From Hyphomicrobium sp. (GTDB taxonomy: Bacteria > Pseudomonadota > Alphaproteobacteria > Rhizobiales > Hyphomicrobiaceae), in the NCBI GenBank assembly GCA_002928735.1, contig PERL01000001.1, positions 186,001 to 250,000 on the forward strand: a stretch of 64,000 bases of DNA, given 5' to 3'. Both the position numbers and the translations under genes were made by a program. The notes beneath the pieces are model-generated. The model was not told the DNA's origin and ran no database searches. It saw only the letters and a list, made by a program, of their open reading frames with translations. Positions 28,597-38,190 of this stretch are shown piece by piece (within the stretch, counting starts at the first letter, position 1; each line of letters starts with the position of its first letter).

Positions 28597-28815
28597 TTAC
28601 TTGCCCCGGCAGCTCTGCAGACACTTGGTCAGCTCCGCATCGCAGCTCGGATCGCCAGCCTTGGCCTTCCGGCACGCATTCTCTTGCGCGTAGCATTGCG
28701 CCGCGCACTGATTGGCGAACGCCGTATCGGCGCCCGTCAAATGTCCGCCCGCGGTGAGAACCGCATAAGCGGCACCGACCGCCACAAGGGCGTATGTCCA
28801 GGTTGTCTTTCTCAC
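28597..28815 (-). CDS. Small exported protein with symmetric cysteine pattern
   Basis: A 72-residue protein starting at GTG with GGAGGAC upstream. An N-terminal hydrophobic segment (about residues 7-24) would export or anchor it. The mature part has six cysteines spaced C-x3-C-x6-C-x9-C-x6-C-x3-C, a mirror-symmetric pattern that fits a helical hairpin stapled by disulfides, similar in principle to CX3C hairpin proteins. It has its own terminator. No family recognised; a role in metal or redox chemistry in the periplasm would be speculation. Confidence 0.65.
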   Translation of the reverse strand: MRKTTWTYALVAVGAAYAVLTAGGHLTGADTAFANQCAAQCYAQENACRKAKAGDPSCDAELTKCLQSCRGK

Positions 28816-28937
28816 CGTCGTCCTCCGCGCCCATCCGGGCTCAAAGCCAGCTTACATGGCGAAGCTTCCCGCCTCGTTATGCCCGTTCTACCCGTCTGAG
28901 GATGAACGCGACCTGAACCGGGATCAAGCACAAGTCC

Positions 28938-30332
28938 CTAAAAAGCCAGCTCGACAAAAATGGGATCAACCGACCCATTCCACCGCCCGTGGTACCGCTC
29001 AAGCAGATCATCCGCCACGGTTTTCCGGTCGTGAACCAGTTCGAACAGCGGCTCAAGGTAAATGGTTTCATCCTGCCCAAACGGGTTCACCTGCGCCCGC
29101 CGCCTCAGTCCACCGCGCGAGATATGCAGCACGTCCAGCGCCATCTGCCACACGGTTGTATCGCGGAACGGTGTCTCGAACGCCAACCGCGGAACATCGT
29201 TCCTGAGCCCCTGCCGCTCCTCCGCCGACCAGCCCTTCACATACTGCCACGCCGCGTCCAGCGCCTGCTCGTCATAGAGCAGCCCGACCCAGAACGCCGG
29301 CAACGCGCAAATCCGCCGCCACCGCCCGCCGTCCGCCCCGCGCATCTCCAAGAACCGCTTCATGCGCACTTCCGGAAACAGCGTCGTGAGATGGTCCGAC
29401 CAATCGTCGAGCGTCGGCAGTGCACCCGGCAACGCATCGAGTTTGCCCGCCATGAAGGTCCGGAACGAGGCTCCCGCCACGTCGATGTACTGCCCATCGC
29501 GGTAAACGAAATACATTGGCACATCGAGCGCGTAGTCGACGTAACGCTCGTATCCCATGCCGTCCTCGAAGACGAAGGGCAGCATCCCCGTCCGGTTCGG
29601 ATCGGTATCGCGCCACACTTCACTGCGCAGCGACTTGAACCCGTTTGGCTTGCCTTCCGTAAACGGCGATGACGCAAACAACGCCGTCGCGATGGGCTGC
29701 AAGGCCAGCGACACGCGCAGCTTCTTCACCATGTCGGCTTCGTCGGCGAAGTCGAGGTTCACCTGGATCGTCGCCGTCCGGTACATCATGTCGAGACCGC
29801 GCTTGCCCACTTGCGGCATGTAGCGCGTCATCACGCCATAGCGCTGCTTCGGCATCCGCGGCGTTTCATCGAGCGTCCACTTCGGCGAAAACCCGAGCCC
29901 GAAGAACCCGATGCCGAGATCTTCCCCGACATCGATCACCTCGCGCAGATGCTCCTGAGTCTCCGCCGCCGTTTGATGCAAGTTCTCCAGCGGCGCACCC
30001 GACAACTCGAACTGCCCGCCAGGCTCCAGACTGATCGTCCCGCCGATCCCGCCCTGCGTCTCGCTATCCGGCCGCTTCAGCGCGATGATATTCGCGCCTT
30101 CCATGATCGGCTCCCACCCGTAACGCTGGATGAGCGCCTCCATCAGCGCCCGGATGCCGTCGGGGCCCTCATAGGGAACCGGCGTCAGGCAGCAAGTATG
30201 GAAGACGAACTTCTCGTGCTCCGTGCCGATGCGCCATTGCGCTTTTGGCTTCTCGCCAGCCGCAATCCAGCCGACGAGATCGGCCCGCGACGTCACGATC
30301 GGGCTGGCTTGACCGGTTTGGCGGGTGGACAT
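28938..30332 (-). CDS. gshA: Glutamate-cysteine ligase, plant/proteobacterial type
   Basis: A 464-residue protein with AAGGA six bases before the ATG. The GCS2-type catalytic region includes WRIGTEHEKF near residue 33, GGTISLEPGGQFELSGAPL (about 100-120), and PKWTLDETPRMPKQRYGVM. This is the plant-like class found in alphaproteobacteria rather than E. coli GshA. It makes gamma-glutamylcysteine from glutamate, cysteine and ATP, the first step of glutathione synthesis. It is 162 bases downstream of rsmE on the same strand, a pairing I recall from other Rhizobiales, so the two may be co-transcribed. Confidence 0.94.
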   Translation of the reverse strand: MSTRQTGQASPIVTSRADLVGWIAAGEKPKAQWRIGTEHEKFVFHTCCLTPVPYEGPDGIRALMEALIQRYGWEPIMEGANIIALKRPDSETQGGIGGTISLEPGGQFELSGAPLENLHQTAAETQEHLREVIDVGEDLGIGFFGLGFSPKWTLDETPRMPKQRYGVMTRYMPQVGKRGLDMMYRTATIQVNLDFADEADMVKKLRVSLALQPIATALFASSPFTEGKPNGFKSLRSEVWRDTDPNRTGMLPFVFEDGMGYERYVDYALDVPMYFVYRDGQYIDVAGASFRTFMAGKLDALPGALPTLDDWSDHLTTLFPEVRMKRFLEMRGADGGRWRRICALPAFWVGLLYDEQALDAAWQYVKGWSAEERQGLRNDVPRLAFETPFRDTTVWQMALDVLHISRGGLRRRAQVNPFGQDETIYLEPLFELVHDRKTVADDLLERYHGRWNGSVDPIFVELAF

Positions 30333-30494
30333 CGAAATCCTTGAAAGACGGCGCAGGGGTCCGCAGGGTCATCCCCCACATCGATCAAAAGCTTATGACG
30401 GCGCGCCCCCCGCCAGACAAGGGCCCACAACAGTGCCGAGACAACCCGGCAAGGGTACGTTGCTAAGACCATGCCGGATGCCCCGACCTAGATC

Positions 30495-31235
30495 TCAGGT
30501 CCAATCGCCAAGCGTTGCATTGACGACCGCCAGCGCTGCCACCGCCGCCGTATCCGCCCGCAGGATGCGCGGCCCGAGCGAAATCGTGCGCACAAACGGC
30601 CGCCCCCGAATCAGTTCGCGTTCCTCGTCCGTAAACCCGCCCTCCGGACCGATCAGAACTGCGACCGGTCCAACCGCCACCTCCCGCAAAGCCGCAACCG
30701 GATTGGCAATCTCCGCACCCTCGTCGCAAAAGATCAGCGTCCGCCCTGCGTCCCACGCATCCAACACCGCGCCAAGCTTCTGCGGCTCGGCCACCTCTGG
30801 CACACGCAAAATCCCACACTGCTCCGCCGCCTCGATCACATTCGCCCGCATGCGGTCCAGATTAACGCGCTCCGCGATCGTCCGCCGCGTCAGCACCGGC
30901 CTAAGCCGCTTCACGCCCATCTCGGTCGCCTTTTGCACCATGTAGTCGAGGCGCGCGTGCTTCAGCGGCGCGAACAGATACTCGACGTCCGGACCCTCGC
31001 TTTGCGCGCGCGTCGGCGCCTCGATCCTGAGCACCGCGGCCTTTTTGCTCACCGGTTCCAGAACGGCCCGCCATTCCCCGTCCCGCCCGTTGAACACGAG
31101 CAGCGCCGCCCCGGCTTTCATCCGAAGAACGTTAACAAGATAATTGACCTGTTCAGGCGTACACGCGACGCCCGCCCCCGCATTGAGCGGCGCATCGACA
31201 TAGACGCGTTGCGATGTGAAGTCGTGGATAGCCAT
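30495..31235 (-). CDS. rsmE: 16S rRNA (uracil1498-N3)-methyltransferase RsmE
   Basis: A 246-residue SPOUT-class methyltransferase. An N-terminal PUA-like domain (about residues 1-75) is followed by the knotted SAM-binding domain with KATEMGVKRLRPVLTRRT, VIEAAEQCGI, and the diagnostic C-terminal VAVLIGPEGGFTDEE and SLGPRILRADTAAVAAL. It methylates U1498 of 16S rRNA. A GAGG site precedes the ATG. gshA follows on the same strand; ubiA is divergent. Confidence 0.96.
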   Translation of the reverse strand: MAIHDFTSQRVYVDAPLNAGAGVACTPEQVNYLVNVLRMKAGAALLVFNGRDGEWRAVLEPVSKKAAVLRIEAPTRAQSEGPDVEYLFAPLKHARLDYMVQKATEMGVKRLRPVLTRRTIAERVNLDRMRANVIEAAEQCGILRVPEVAEPQKLGAVLDAWDAGRTLIFCDEGAEIANPVAALREVAVGPVAVLIGPEGGFTDEERELIRGRPFVRTISLGPRILRADTAAVAALAVVNATLGDWT

Positions 31236-31354
31236 GGTACCTCTGCGCCCCTCTCATGACCCGAACCGGACATGTCCGCAACCGCCGTTGCACCGCCTGG
31301 GGCGGGGGTTTACGGTGCAGCCAACCGCAAGCCAAAAAGCAGAAACTCCACGTC

Positions 31355-32332
31355 ATGAGCGACACGACCACGTCTGAACACGGCCCCGCCGCCGGTCTCC
31401 CGCCGGTCTCGGATGCCCCGCGCGACAACTGGGTCGACCGCTACGCTCCCGACAGCGTGCGCCCCTATCTGCGCCTCATGCGCCTCGACCGGCCCATCGG
31501 AACATGGCTCCTGCTCTTTCCCTGCTGGTGGTCGCTGGCGCTCGCCGAAATCGACGAAGGCCTCCCACATCCCTCCCTCTGGTACATGCTGCTCTTCGCC
31601 ATCGGCGCCCTCGTCATGCGCGGCGCCGGTTGCGCCTATAATGACTACGTCGACCGCGACTTCGACGCCCAGGTCGCCCGCACCGCATCCCGACCGATCC
31701 CGTCCGGTCAGGTCACACCCGAAGACGCCCTCGTCCTCGTCGGCGTGTTGGGCTTCATCGGCCTCGCCGTACTTCTCCAGTTCAACTGGTTCACCGTCTT
31801 CCTTGGCGCGTCCTCGCTGCTGTTGGTCCTCATCTACCCCTTCATGAAGCGCTTCACCTACTGGCCGCAGGTCATCCTCGGCCTCGCCTTCAACTGGGGC
31901 GCGCTCGTCGGCTGGGCGGCAGACGAAGGCTCGCTCGATTGGGCCCCCATCGCGCTCTACTTCGGCGCCGTCGCCTGGACCATCGGCTACGACACGATCT
32001 ATGCGCATCAGGATACCGAAGACGACCTGATGCTCGGCCTCAAATCCACCGCGCTGCGGTTTGGCGAAGACAGCCCCACCTGGGTCGGCGCGTTCTATTC
32101 CGCAGCCATCGTCTTGTGGACTATCGCCGGCTTCCTCGGCGGCGCGCACTTGATCTTCTTCCTCGCGCTCGCCCTCGTCGGCCTGCAACTCGCTTGGCAG
32201 GTCTCCACCCTCGACACCACCGACAGCGCCAACTGCCTCCGCCGCTTCCGTTCCAACCGCGAAGTCGGCCTCGCCCTCTTCCTAGGCCTCGCCGCCGACA
32301 CGCTCCTCTCCTGGTGGAGCGGGTTCGCGTAA
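31355..32332 (+). CDS. ubiA: 4-hydroxybenzoate polyprenyltransferase UbiA
   Basis: A 325-residue integral membrane prenyltransferase. ATG 31355 is chosen as start, giving the normal family length; the frame is open upstream. The two Asp-rich motifs are present: NDYVDRDFDAQVARTASRP (first) and YDTIYAHQDTEDD (second), with RLMRLDRPIGTWLLLFPCWW at the N-terminus of the membrane region and eight or nine hydrophobic helices. It attaches the polyprenyl tail to 4-hydroxybenzoate in ubiquinone synthesis. It is divergent from rsmE. Confidence 0.95.
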   Translation: MSDTTTSEHGPAAGLPPVSDAPRDNWVDRYAPDSVRPYLRLMRLDRPIGTWLLLFPCWWSLALAEIDEGLPHPSLWYMLLFAIGALVMRGAGCAYNDYVDRDFDAQVARTASRPIPSGQVTPEDALVLVGVLGFIGLAVLLQFNWFTVFLGASSLLLVLIYPFMKRFTYWPQVILGLAFNWGALVGWAADEGSLDWAPIALYFGAVAWTIGYDTIYAHQDTEDDLMLGLKSTALRFGEDSPTWVGAFYSAAIVLWTIAGFLGGAHLIFFLALALVGLQLAWQVSTLDTTDSANCLRRFRSNREVGLALFLGLAADTLLSWWSGFA

Positions 32333-32344
32333 CCACCCACAGGT

Positions 32345-32374
32345 GTGATTCCGGGCCTTGTGCCCGGGACCCAT
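32345..32374. repeat. REP-like palindrome, copy 1
   Basis: CCGGGC (32351-32356), CTTGT loop, GCCCGG (32362-32367), within GTGTGATT...GGACCCAT flanks. The same layout with a different stem (CTTGT loop, GGACCCAT right flank) recurs at 35604. Both copies lie next to ends of ileS, in spacers between genes, which fits repetitive extragenic palindromes. Confidence 0.6.
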
Positions 32375-32438
32375 TCACCCACAAGCGCGACTCGTCGTTA
32401 GGTCACTGCCCGCACAACATGCTCAAAAGCTTGCTGCC

Positions 32439-35400
32439 CTAAGCCACCGCCCCATCAATCTCGCGCATGGCCGCTGCATCGCGCGCCGAAAGATCGGGAT
32501 AAGCCGGATCGCTGCCGACATCCTTGGTGATCCGCCACGACCGCGCGCACTTGGTGCCTTCGGCCCGCCTCGGGATCACACCGACGCTCTTAACATCCGA
32601 CGCCACTACCGCATCCGCCGGCAACGGACCCGCGATGACTTCGATACCTGACGTGAGACACACCTCCGCCATATCGAGACCGTCGAGCCCGCTCATCAGA
32701 TCAGCGTCATCGACATAAACAACCGGTGCAGCCTCCAGCGACGACCCAATCCGCTTCGCCGCCCGCTCCAATTCCAGCGCCGCCGTCACCGCCGAACGCA
32801 CCTCGCGCACTCGGTCCCACTTCGCCGCCAAATTATCATCGCGCCATTCGCGCGGGATCTTCGGAAACCCAGCCAGATGGATCGACGCCTCACCCGGACG
32901 GTAAAGCGCGTACGCCTCCTCCGCCGTGAACGACAGGATCGGCGCCAGCCACTTGAGGATCGCATCGCACAGATGATCGACCACCGTCAGCGCCGCCCGC
33001 CGCTTCACGCTCGACGGCCCCTCGCAGTACAGCGTGTCCTTGCGGATATCGAAGTAGAACGCCGACAGTTCCGTGTTCATAAAGTGCGACAGCAGCGCCA
33101 CGACCTTGCGGAAGTCGTACGTCTCATACGCATGCCCGATATCGTGATCCAACTCCGCCAGCCGGTGCAGCATCAGCCGCTCCAGTTCCGGCATCTCGTC
33201 GACGTTCACACCACGCCCATCAAAGTGCGCCAGCGCACCGAGCATCCACCGCACGGTGTTGCGCAGCTTGCGATAGGTCTCCGAGAATGTCTTCAGGATT
33301 TCGGGCCCGATCCTGAGATCGTCCGAGTAATCCGACGCCGCCACCCACAGCCGCAGAATATCCGCGCCCGACTTCGCCATCACATCCTGCGGCGCGACAA
33401 CGTTGCCGAGAGATTTGGACATCTTCTGTCCCTTCTCATCGAGCACGAAGCCGTGCGTCAGCACGACGTCATACGGCGCATGCCCGCGCGTCCCGCAACT
33501 CTCCAAGAGCGACGACTGAAACCACCCGCGATGCTGGTCCGACCCCTCCAGATACATCACGCGATCCTGCCCGCCCTTGACGAGGCTCTTGCGCGAAATC
33601 CCCTTCAAACCCGGAAACGCAACAGGGTCTTCCAGCGTGAACGCATGCGTCGAACCGGAATCGAACCACACATCGAGCACGTCGCGCACCTGCTCCCACT
33701 TGGCCAAGTCGCCCTTCGCCACAAGCCCATCGAGGAACCGTTCCTTCGCCCCCTCCTCGAACCACACGTCCGCACCCTTCTCGGCAAACGCCGCCTCGAT
33801 GCGCGACACCAATTCGCCAGAGTGTTTCCAAGTCGCGTTCGGAATGATCTCGTCGGTCTCGACATTGCGAAACACCGTGATCGGCACACCCCACGCCCGC
33901 TGCCGCGACACAACCCAATCCGGCCGCGTCTCGATCATGCCGTTGATGCGGTTCCGCCCCACCTCCGGCACCCACTGCACCCGCTCAATCTCATTGAGCG
34001 CAAGGTTCCGAAGCGTGTTGTCGTCCAACATTTCGCGAATTGGCTTTGGCGTTTGCCCCGACGGAGCCAACTGCTTATCCATCGCAATGAACCACTGTGG
34101 TGTGTTCCGGAAAATCACCGGCTTCTTCGACCGCCACGAATGCGGATACTGATGCTTCAGCCGCCCGCGCGCGATGATGTTACCAGCCTCCGCCAGCGCC
34201 TTGATCACCGCGTCGTTGGCATCGCCCTTGTCGCCGTTCTCTTTCAGAACGCGCTTGCCCGTGAACCCCGGCGCAGCCTTCGTCAGAACCCCATCCGCAT
34301 CGACCGTGAACGGGATCGACGTATCGATGCCCCGGTCATGCAGCGCCTTCTGGTTCTGCATCCAGATGATGTAGTCGTCCGCACCATGCCCCGGCGCCGT
34401 ATGCACAAACCCCGTCCCCGTGTCGTCCGTGACGTGATCGCCGTCGAGCAGTGGAACGTCAAAGTCGTATCCAAGAGACGCGAGCGGGTGGCGACACACA
34501 ACATCCTCAAGAGCATGCGCGTCATCCAAACGCTCAAAGGAATTTACCTTTGCAGCTTTGAATACATCGGCAGCCAAGTTGTCCGCCAAGATTAGGCTTT
34601 CACCGGTCTTGAGCCAGTTACCCTCTGGGGCGTCGGTCACGTAGTAGATGCCGTACTTGATCTTGCGTGAAAACGAGATCGCGCGATTACCAGGCAGAGT
34701 CCATGGAGTGGTCGTCCAGATAACTACCGACGCTCTATTGGCAGCGTCGACCGTATCAACACTTGGAACTTTTCGATCACCTACCCACGCTGCGTGAGAC
34801 TTCGACTTTTCCGGATCTGAATTCACCGGAAACTTCACCCAAACCATATCTGACTGATAGTCCTGGTACTCGACCTCCGCTTCCGCGAGCGCCGTCTTCT
34901 CGACGACGCTCCACATCACCGGCTTGGACCCGCGGTAAAGCAGCCCGTTCTCGGCAAACTTCATGATCTCGCGCGCGATCGTCGCTTCCGCACGAAACGC
35001 CATCGTGGAGTAAGGATTATCCCAATCGCCCACCACGCCGAGCCGCTTGAACTCGTCGCGCTGCACGGCAAGCCACTTGGCCGCGAACTCCCGGCACTCC
35101 TGCCGGAACTCGTTCACCGGCACCTCGTCCTTGTTCCGGCCCTTCGCGCGATACTGCTCCTCGATCTTCCATTCGATCGGCAGCCCGTGACAGTCCCAAC
35201 CCGGCACGTAGTTGGAATCAAACCCCAGCATCTGCTGCGACTTCACCACGAGATCTTTGAGGATCTTGTTCAGCGCATGCCCGATGTGGATGTTGCCGTT
35301 GGCATAGGGAGGCCCGTCGTGCAGCACGAACTTCGGACGGCCCTTCGATTGCTTGCGGATCGCCTCATAAAGCCCGGTCTCGTCCCACTTCTTGAGAAGC

Positions 35401-35522
35401 TTCGGCTCCAGCTCCGGCAACCCCGCCCGCATCGGAAACTCGGTCTTGGGCAAAAACAGCGTCGCGCCCCAGTCACGCCCCTCCGCGCCCGCCACTTCAG
35501 ATCCGCCCTTATCCTTGGCCAT
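32439..35522 (-). CDS. ileS: Isoleucine-tRNA ligase
   Basis: A 1027-residue class I aminoacyl-tRNA synthetase. The HIGH motif is at residues 79-82 ([11 protein letters not shown]), the KMSKS motif in [12 protein letters not shown], and the editing (CP1) domain includes [16 protein letters not shown]. The C-terminus carries [13 protein letters not shown] and then no further cysteine, so the zinc-binding C-terminal module of the E. coli enzyme is degenerate, as is common in alphaproteobacterial IleS. It charges tRNA-Ile. It lies downstream of ribF on the same strand (154-base gap with a REP-like repeat). Confidence 0.97.
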   Translation of the reverse strand: MAKDKGGSEVAGAEGRDWGATLFLPKTEFPMRAGLPELEPKLLKKWDETGLYEAIRKQSKGRPKFVLHDGPPYANGNIHIGHALNKILKDLVVKSQQMLGFDSNYVPGWDCHGLPIEWKIEEQYRAKGRNKDEVPVNEFRQECREFAAKWLAVQRDEFKRLGVVGDWDNPYSTMAFRAEATIAREIMKFAENGLLYRGSKPVMWSVVEKTALAEAEVEYQDYQSDMVWVKFPVNSDPEKSKSHAAWVGDRKVPSVDTVDAANRASVVIWTTTPWTLPGNRAISFSRKIKYGIYYVTDAPEGNWLKTGESLILADNLAADVFKAAKVNSFERLDDAHALEDVVCRHPLASLGYDFDVPLLDGDHVTDDTGTGFVHTAPGHGADDYIIWMQNQKALHDRGIDTSIPFTVDADGVLTKAAPGFTGKRVLKENGDKGDANDAVIKALAEAGNIIARGRLKHQYPHSWRSKKPVIFRNTPQWFIAMDKQLAPSGQTPKPIREMLDDNTLRNLALNEIERVQWVPEVGRNRINGMIETRPDWVVSRQRAWGVPITVFRNVETDEIIPNATWKHSGELVSRIEAAFAEKGADVWFEEGAKERFLDGLVAKGDLAKWEQVRDVLDVWFDSGSTHAFTLEDPVAFPGLKGISRKSLVKGGQDRVMYLEGSDQHRGWFQSSLLESCGTRGHAPYDVVLTHGFVLDEKGQKMSKSLGNVVAPQDVMAKSGADILRLWVAASDYSDDLRIGPEILKTFSETYRKLRNTVRWMLGALAHFDGRGVNVDEMPELERLMLHRLAELDHDIGHAYETYDFRKVVALLSHFMNTELSAFYFDIRKDTLYCEGPSSVKRRAALTVVDHLCDAILKWLAPILSFTAEEAYALYRPGEASIHLAGFPKIPREWRDDNLAAKWDRVREVRSAVTAALELERAAKRIGSSLEAAPVVYVDDADLMSGLDGLDMAEVCLTSGIEVIAGPLPADAVVASDVKSVGVIPRRAEGTKCARSWRITKDVGSDPAYPDLSARDAAAMREIDGAVA

Positions 35523-35603
35523 CGTTCTCAGGTCTTTCGCTCAATCAATGATTTGGCCCGCGTTCTAGCAACCGCAGAGCCCCCCGTCACGCGCCACCCC
35601 TCA

Positions 35604-35636
35604 GGTGTCATCCTCGGGCTTGTCCCGAGGACCCAT
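35604..35636. repeat. REP-like palindrome, copy 2
   Basis: TCCTCGGG (35611-35618), CTTGT loop, CCCGAGGA (35624-35631), flanked by GGTGTCA on the left and CCCAT on the right. It shares loop and flanks with the copy at 32345. It lies in the ribF-ileS spacer. It could act as a transcription attenuator or mRNA-stabilising hairpin, but has no T-run. Confidence 0.6.
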
Positions 35637-35676
35637 CGGGCCACGAAGTCGGTCCCGCAGTCGTCTGGGCTAGGCG

Positions 35677-36606
35677 CTAGACTGTCCCAGCCAAAACATC
35701 CCGCACCTTAGCGACATCCGCGTCCATCTGCTGAACCAGCGCCTCGGCGCTGTCGAACTTCCGGTCTTCGCGAATGAAGGCGATGAACTCGACCTCCATC
35801 TCCTGACCGTAAAGATCGCCGTCGAAATCTAAGAGAAACACTTCCAGCACCGGCATCCCATCGTCGAACGTTGGCCGCGTCCCAAGATACGCCGCCGCAT
35901 CGTGAACGGCCCCGCCAACATGCGCGCGCACGGCGTAAATCCCATGCCCCAGCGCAGTGCCTTTTGGCATCGGCACGTTCGCCGTCGGATAGCCCATGCC
36001 GGTCCCGCGTTTCGCCCCGCCGATCACCCGGCCGCGCACACGCCACCGCCGTCCCAGTTCCACCGCCGCGCCCGCCACATCGCCCTGCGCCAGCTTAAAC
36101 CGGATCGCGGTCGACGAAAAAACCTCGCCCCCCTCGGCCACCGGCGGCACTACGACAACCTCGAAATCATACTCAATACCGGCCAAAATCATCGATTCCG
36201 GACTACCGCGCCGTTGCCGTCCGTAATAGAAATCGTACCCCACCACCACGCCGCGCACATCGAGCCCCTGCGCCAAGACGTTGTCGGTGAATTCGAAGTG
36301 TTCCAGCTTGGCAAGCTCCGCATCGAACGGCACCACCACCACGAAATCGAGTCCCATGGTCTCAAACACCGCGATCTTCTGATCGAGCGGCGTCAGCCGG
36401 AAATGACTCTCGTTCGGGTGAAAAAACTCGCGCGGATGCGGCTCGAAAATCATCACGCCCGCCGGCAGCGAACGCTCGCGCGCCGCCTTCACTGCTTCGC
36501 CGATGAGCGCCTGATGCCCCTTGTGCACGCCATCGAAGTTGCCGATCGCGACCACACCGCCACGGATCGCGGGCGGCACATCTTTATAACCTTCGTGGAC
36601 AATCAT
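35677..36606 (-). CDS. ribF: Bifunctional riboflavin kinase / FAD synthetase RibF
   Basis: A 309-residue protein. The N-terminal FAD synthetase domain has AIGNFDGVHKGHQALI (nucleotidyl-transferase HxGH at 28-31) and VVGYDFYYGRQRRGS. The C-terminal riboflavin kinase domain has GRVIGGAKRGTGMGYPTANV. It makes FMN and then FAD from riboflavin. ileS follows on the same strand, an order common in proteobacteria. Confidence 0.96.
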   Translation of the reverse strand: MIVHEGYKDVPPAIRGGVVAIGNFDGVHKGHQALIGEAVKAARERSLPAGVMIFEPHPREFFHPNESHFRLTPLDQKIAVFETMGLDFVVVVPFDAELAKLEHFEFTDNVLAQGLDVRGVVVGYDFYYGRQRRGSPESMILAGIEYDFEVVVVPPVAEGGEVFSSTAIRFKLAQGDVAGAAVELGRRWRVRGRVIGGAKRGTGMGYPTANVPMPKGTALGHGIYAVRAHVGGAVHDAAAYLGTRPTFDDGMPVLEVFLLDFDGDLYGQEMEVEFIAFIREDRKFDSAEALVQQMDADVAKVRDVLAGTV

Positions 36607-36667
36607 GATCTCTGAACGCGCCTCTTGGACGGCCCCGCTCGACCCGTTGGATCGGGCGGCTCGCGAA

Positions 36668-37108
36668 CTAAGCGGCAGGGCGCGCCGGGATCATAAGCAC
36701 GGCCTCGCCCGTCAGAACAGGCTTGCCGCCGACCGAACACACGGTTTCGAACTTCGCCCGCTTCTTTTCCGGCACAAGTTCGATGAGCTTCACCGTCGTC
36801 ACGACCACGTCGTCGATCTTCACCGGCGCCTTGAAGTTGAGCGTCTGCGAAATATAGACCGATCCCGGCCCCGGCAGCTGCATGCCAAACACCGCCGAAA
36901 TATACCCCGCCGACAAAATCCCATGCGCGATCCGCGCCTTGAATGGCGTCTTGGCGGCATACTCGGGATCGAGATGAATGGGGTTATAGTCACCCGACAG
37001 CGCCGCGTAGGCGACGATATCGCCTTCCGTCACCGTCCGCGCCATGGAGGCTTCGAGCCCCACCGCTAGATCCTCGAAGTAATACGGCTTGCCAGCGGTC
37101 GGCATCAT
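36668..37108 (-). CDS. MaoC-like hot-dog dehydratase
   Basis: A 146-residue single hot-dog domain. The motif region DIVAYAALSGDYNPIHLDPEYA with Asp and His is the R-specific enoyl-CoA hydratase/MaoC signature, followed by AHGILSAGYISAVFG. Members hydrate trans-2-enoyl-CoA or act in related acyl-CoA pathways. The physiological substrate is not evident. It lies 61 bases upstream of ribF on the same strand. Confidence 0.88.
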   Translation of the reverse strand: MMPTAGKPYYFEDLAVGLEASMARTVTEGDIVAYAALSGDYNPIHLDPEYAAKTPFKARIAHGILSAGYISAVFGMQLPGPGSVYISQTLNFKAPVKIDDVVVTTVKLIELVPEKKRAKFETVCSVGGKPVLTGEAVLMIPARPAA

Positions 37109-37304
37109 GCGAAAGGGCCCCTAAATTCAAGTCTTTGGCAGCGTTGGCCCATGGGTCACCCGGCAAGACGCCAAAGGTGGATAGGCGCGGGGACACTATC
37201 CCTCCCGCCGGAGCCCGGCAACTGCCCGGGGTTGCGGCCAAAATGGCCGCGCAGCCGCCAGCACGCCGCCGACACGCCCCCATTACGTCCATGGGTTGCC
37301 CTAT

Positions 37305-37340
37305 GCCCGATTTTCGGGCTATAAGGGGGAATTCCCTTAT
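37305..37340. promoter_or_regulatory. Two tandem dyads upstream of the TrcR-type gene
   Basis: GCCCGA (37305-37310) TTT TCGGGC (37314-37319) is followed at once by ATAAGGG (37321-37327) GGAATT CCCTTAT (37334-37340). They lie 63-98 bases upstream of the trcR start in a 294-base divergent spacer. They may be operators or leader hairpins. No T-run follows. Confidence 0.4.
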
Positions 37341-37402
37341 TCCTTCAACTTCAAGTCGGTTTGCGCAGCGGTGCCCGCGCGCAGGCCAGGAACGGAACCG
37401 TT

Positions 37403-38155
37403 ATGAGCGATCGCAAGCCTCTGATGCCGAAGGCCACCGCCGTCTGGCTGGTCTCCAATACCGCCCTCACCTTCGAGCAGATCGCAGCCTTCTGCGGCCT
37501 CCACGTGTTGGAGGTCAAAGGCATCGCAGACGGCGACGTCGCCCAGGGCATCAAGGGCCTCGATCCCGTAACGTCCAACCAGCTGACGCGCGAGGAAATT
37601 GAGCGCGCCGAGAAAAACCCCGACCACGTCCTCCGCCTGTCGGAAATGAAGGTCGATGTCGCCCAGTTCGCCACCGGCAAGAAGTCGCCGCGCTACACAC
37701 CGCTGTCGCGCCGCCACGAACGTCCCAACGCCGTTCTTTGGCTGCTGCGCAACCATCCGGAAATCAAAGACAGCCAGATCATGCGCCTCGTCGGCACCAC
37801 CAAGACGACGATTGGCCAGGTTCGCGACCGCTCACACTGGAACTCGCCCAACCTCGTCCCCCAGGACCCGGTGACGCTCGGCCTGTGCTCGCAGATCGAC
37901 CTCGACGCCGAAGTCAAGAAGGGCGCCCGCCGTGTCGAACGCGAGCGCAAGGAAAACGATCGCGATCTGCCGAAGGGCGGCACGCTGCTCTCGGCTGAGG
38001 AAACGACGGAAGCTCCGCGCCACCAGACGGCCGAGATCCTGACCTCCAAGGAAGAAGCACCCCGCGAGGAAAGCGAAAAGGAAGAAGCAGCCCGCGTCCT
38101 GGCCAAGCTGCAGCAGATGAAAAGCACCGAAACCGAGACGGTGGACGAAGACTAA
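37403..38155 (+). CDS. trcR: DUF1013 / TrcR-type cell-cycle regulator
   Basis: A 250-residue protein; ATG 37403 has AGGAACGG upstream. The DUF1013 core (about residues 1-165) contains TAVWLVSNTALTFEQIAAFC and NAVLWLLRNHPEIKDSQIMR with GTTKTTIGQVRDRSHWNSPN, which reads as two helix-turn-helix-like segments. The C-terminal 80 residues are charged and probably disordered (EETTEAPRHQT to ESEKEEAARV). The family is named TrcR in current databases and is restricted to alphaproteobacteria; its place in the CtrA network is from the literature, not visible here. rimO follows 35 bases downstream on the same strand. Confidence 0.85.
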   Translation: MSDRKPLMPKATAVWLVSNTALTFEQIAAFCGLHVLEVKGIADGDVAQGIKGLDPVTSNQLTREEIERAEKNPDHVLRLSEMKVDVAQFATGKKSPRYTPLSRRHERPNAVLWLLRNHPEIKDSQIMRLVGTTKTTIGQVRDRSHWNSPNLVPQDPVTLGLCSQIDLDAEVKKGARRVERERKENDRDLPKGGTLLSAEETTEAPRHQTAEILTSKEEAPREESEKEEAARVLAKLQQMKSTETETVDED

Positions 38156-38190
38156 ATCCTCTTCTCTCCACCATCAGCCGGTAAATCGAA

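Noticed and set aside
31310-32188. 292-codon minus-strand frame opposite ubiA
   Set aside because: Acidic shadow sequence antisense to a conserved membrane enzyme.
32877-34595. 572-codon plus-strand frame inside ileS
   Set aside because: It is the Arg/His-rich antisense shadow of a long conserved gene in a GC-rich genome; no domain or start signal.
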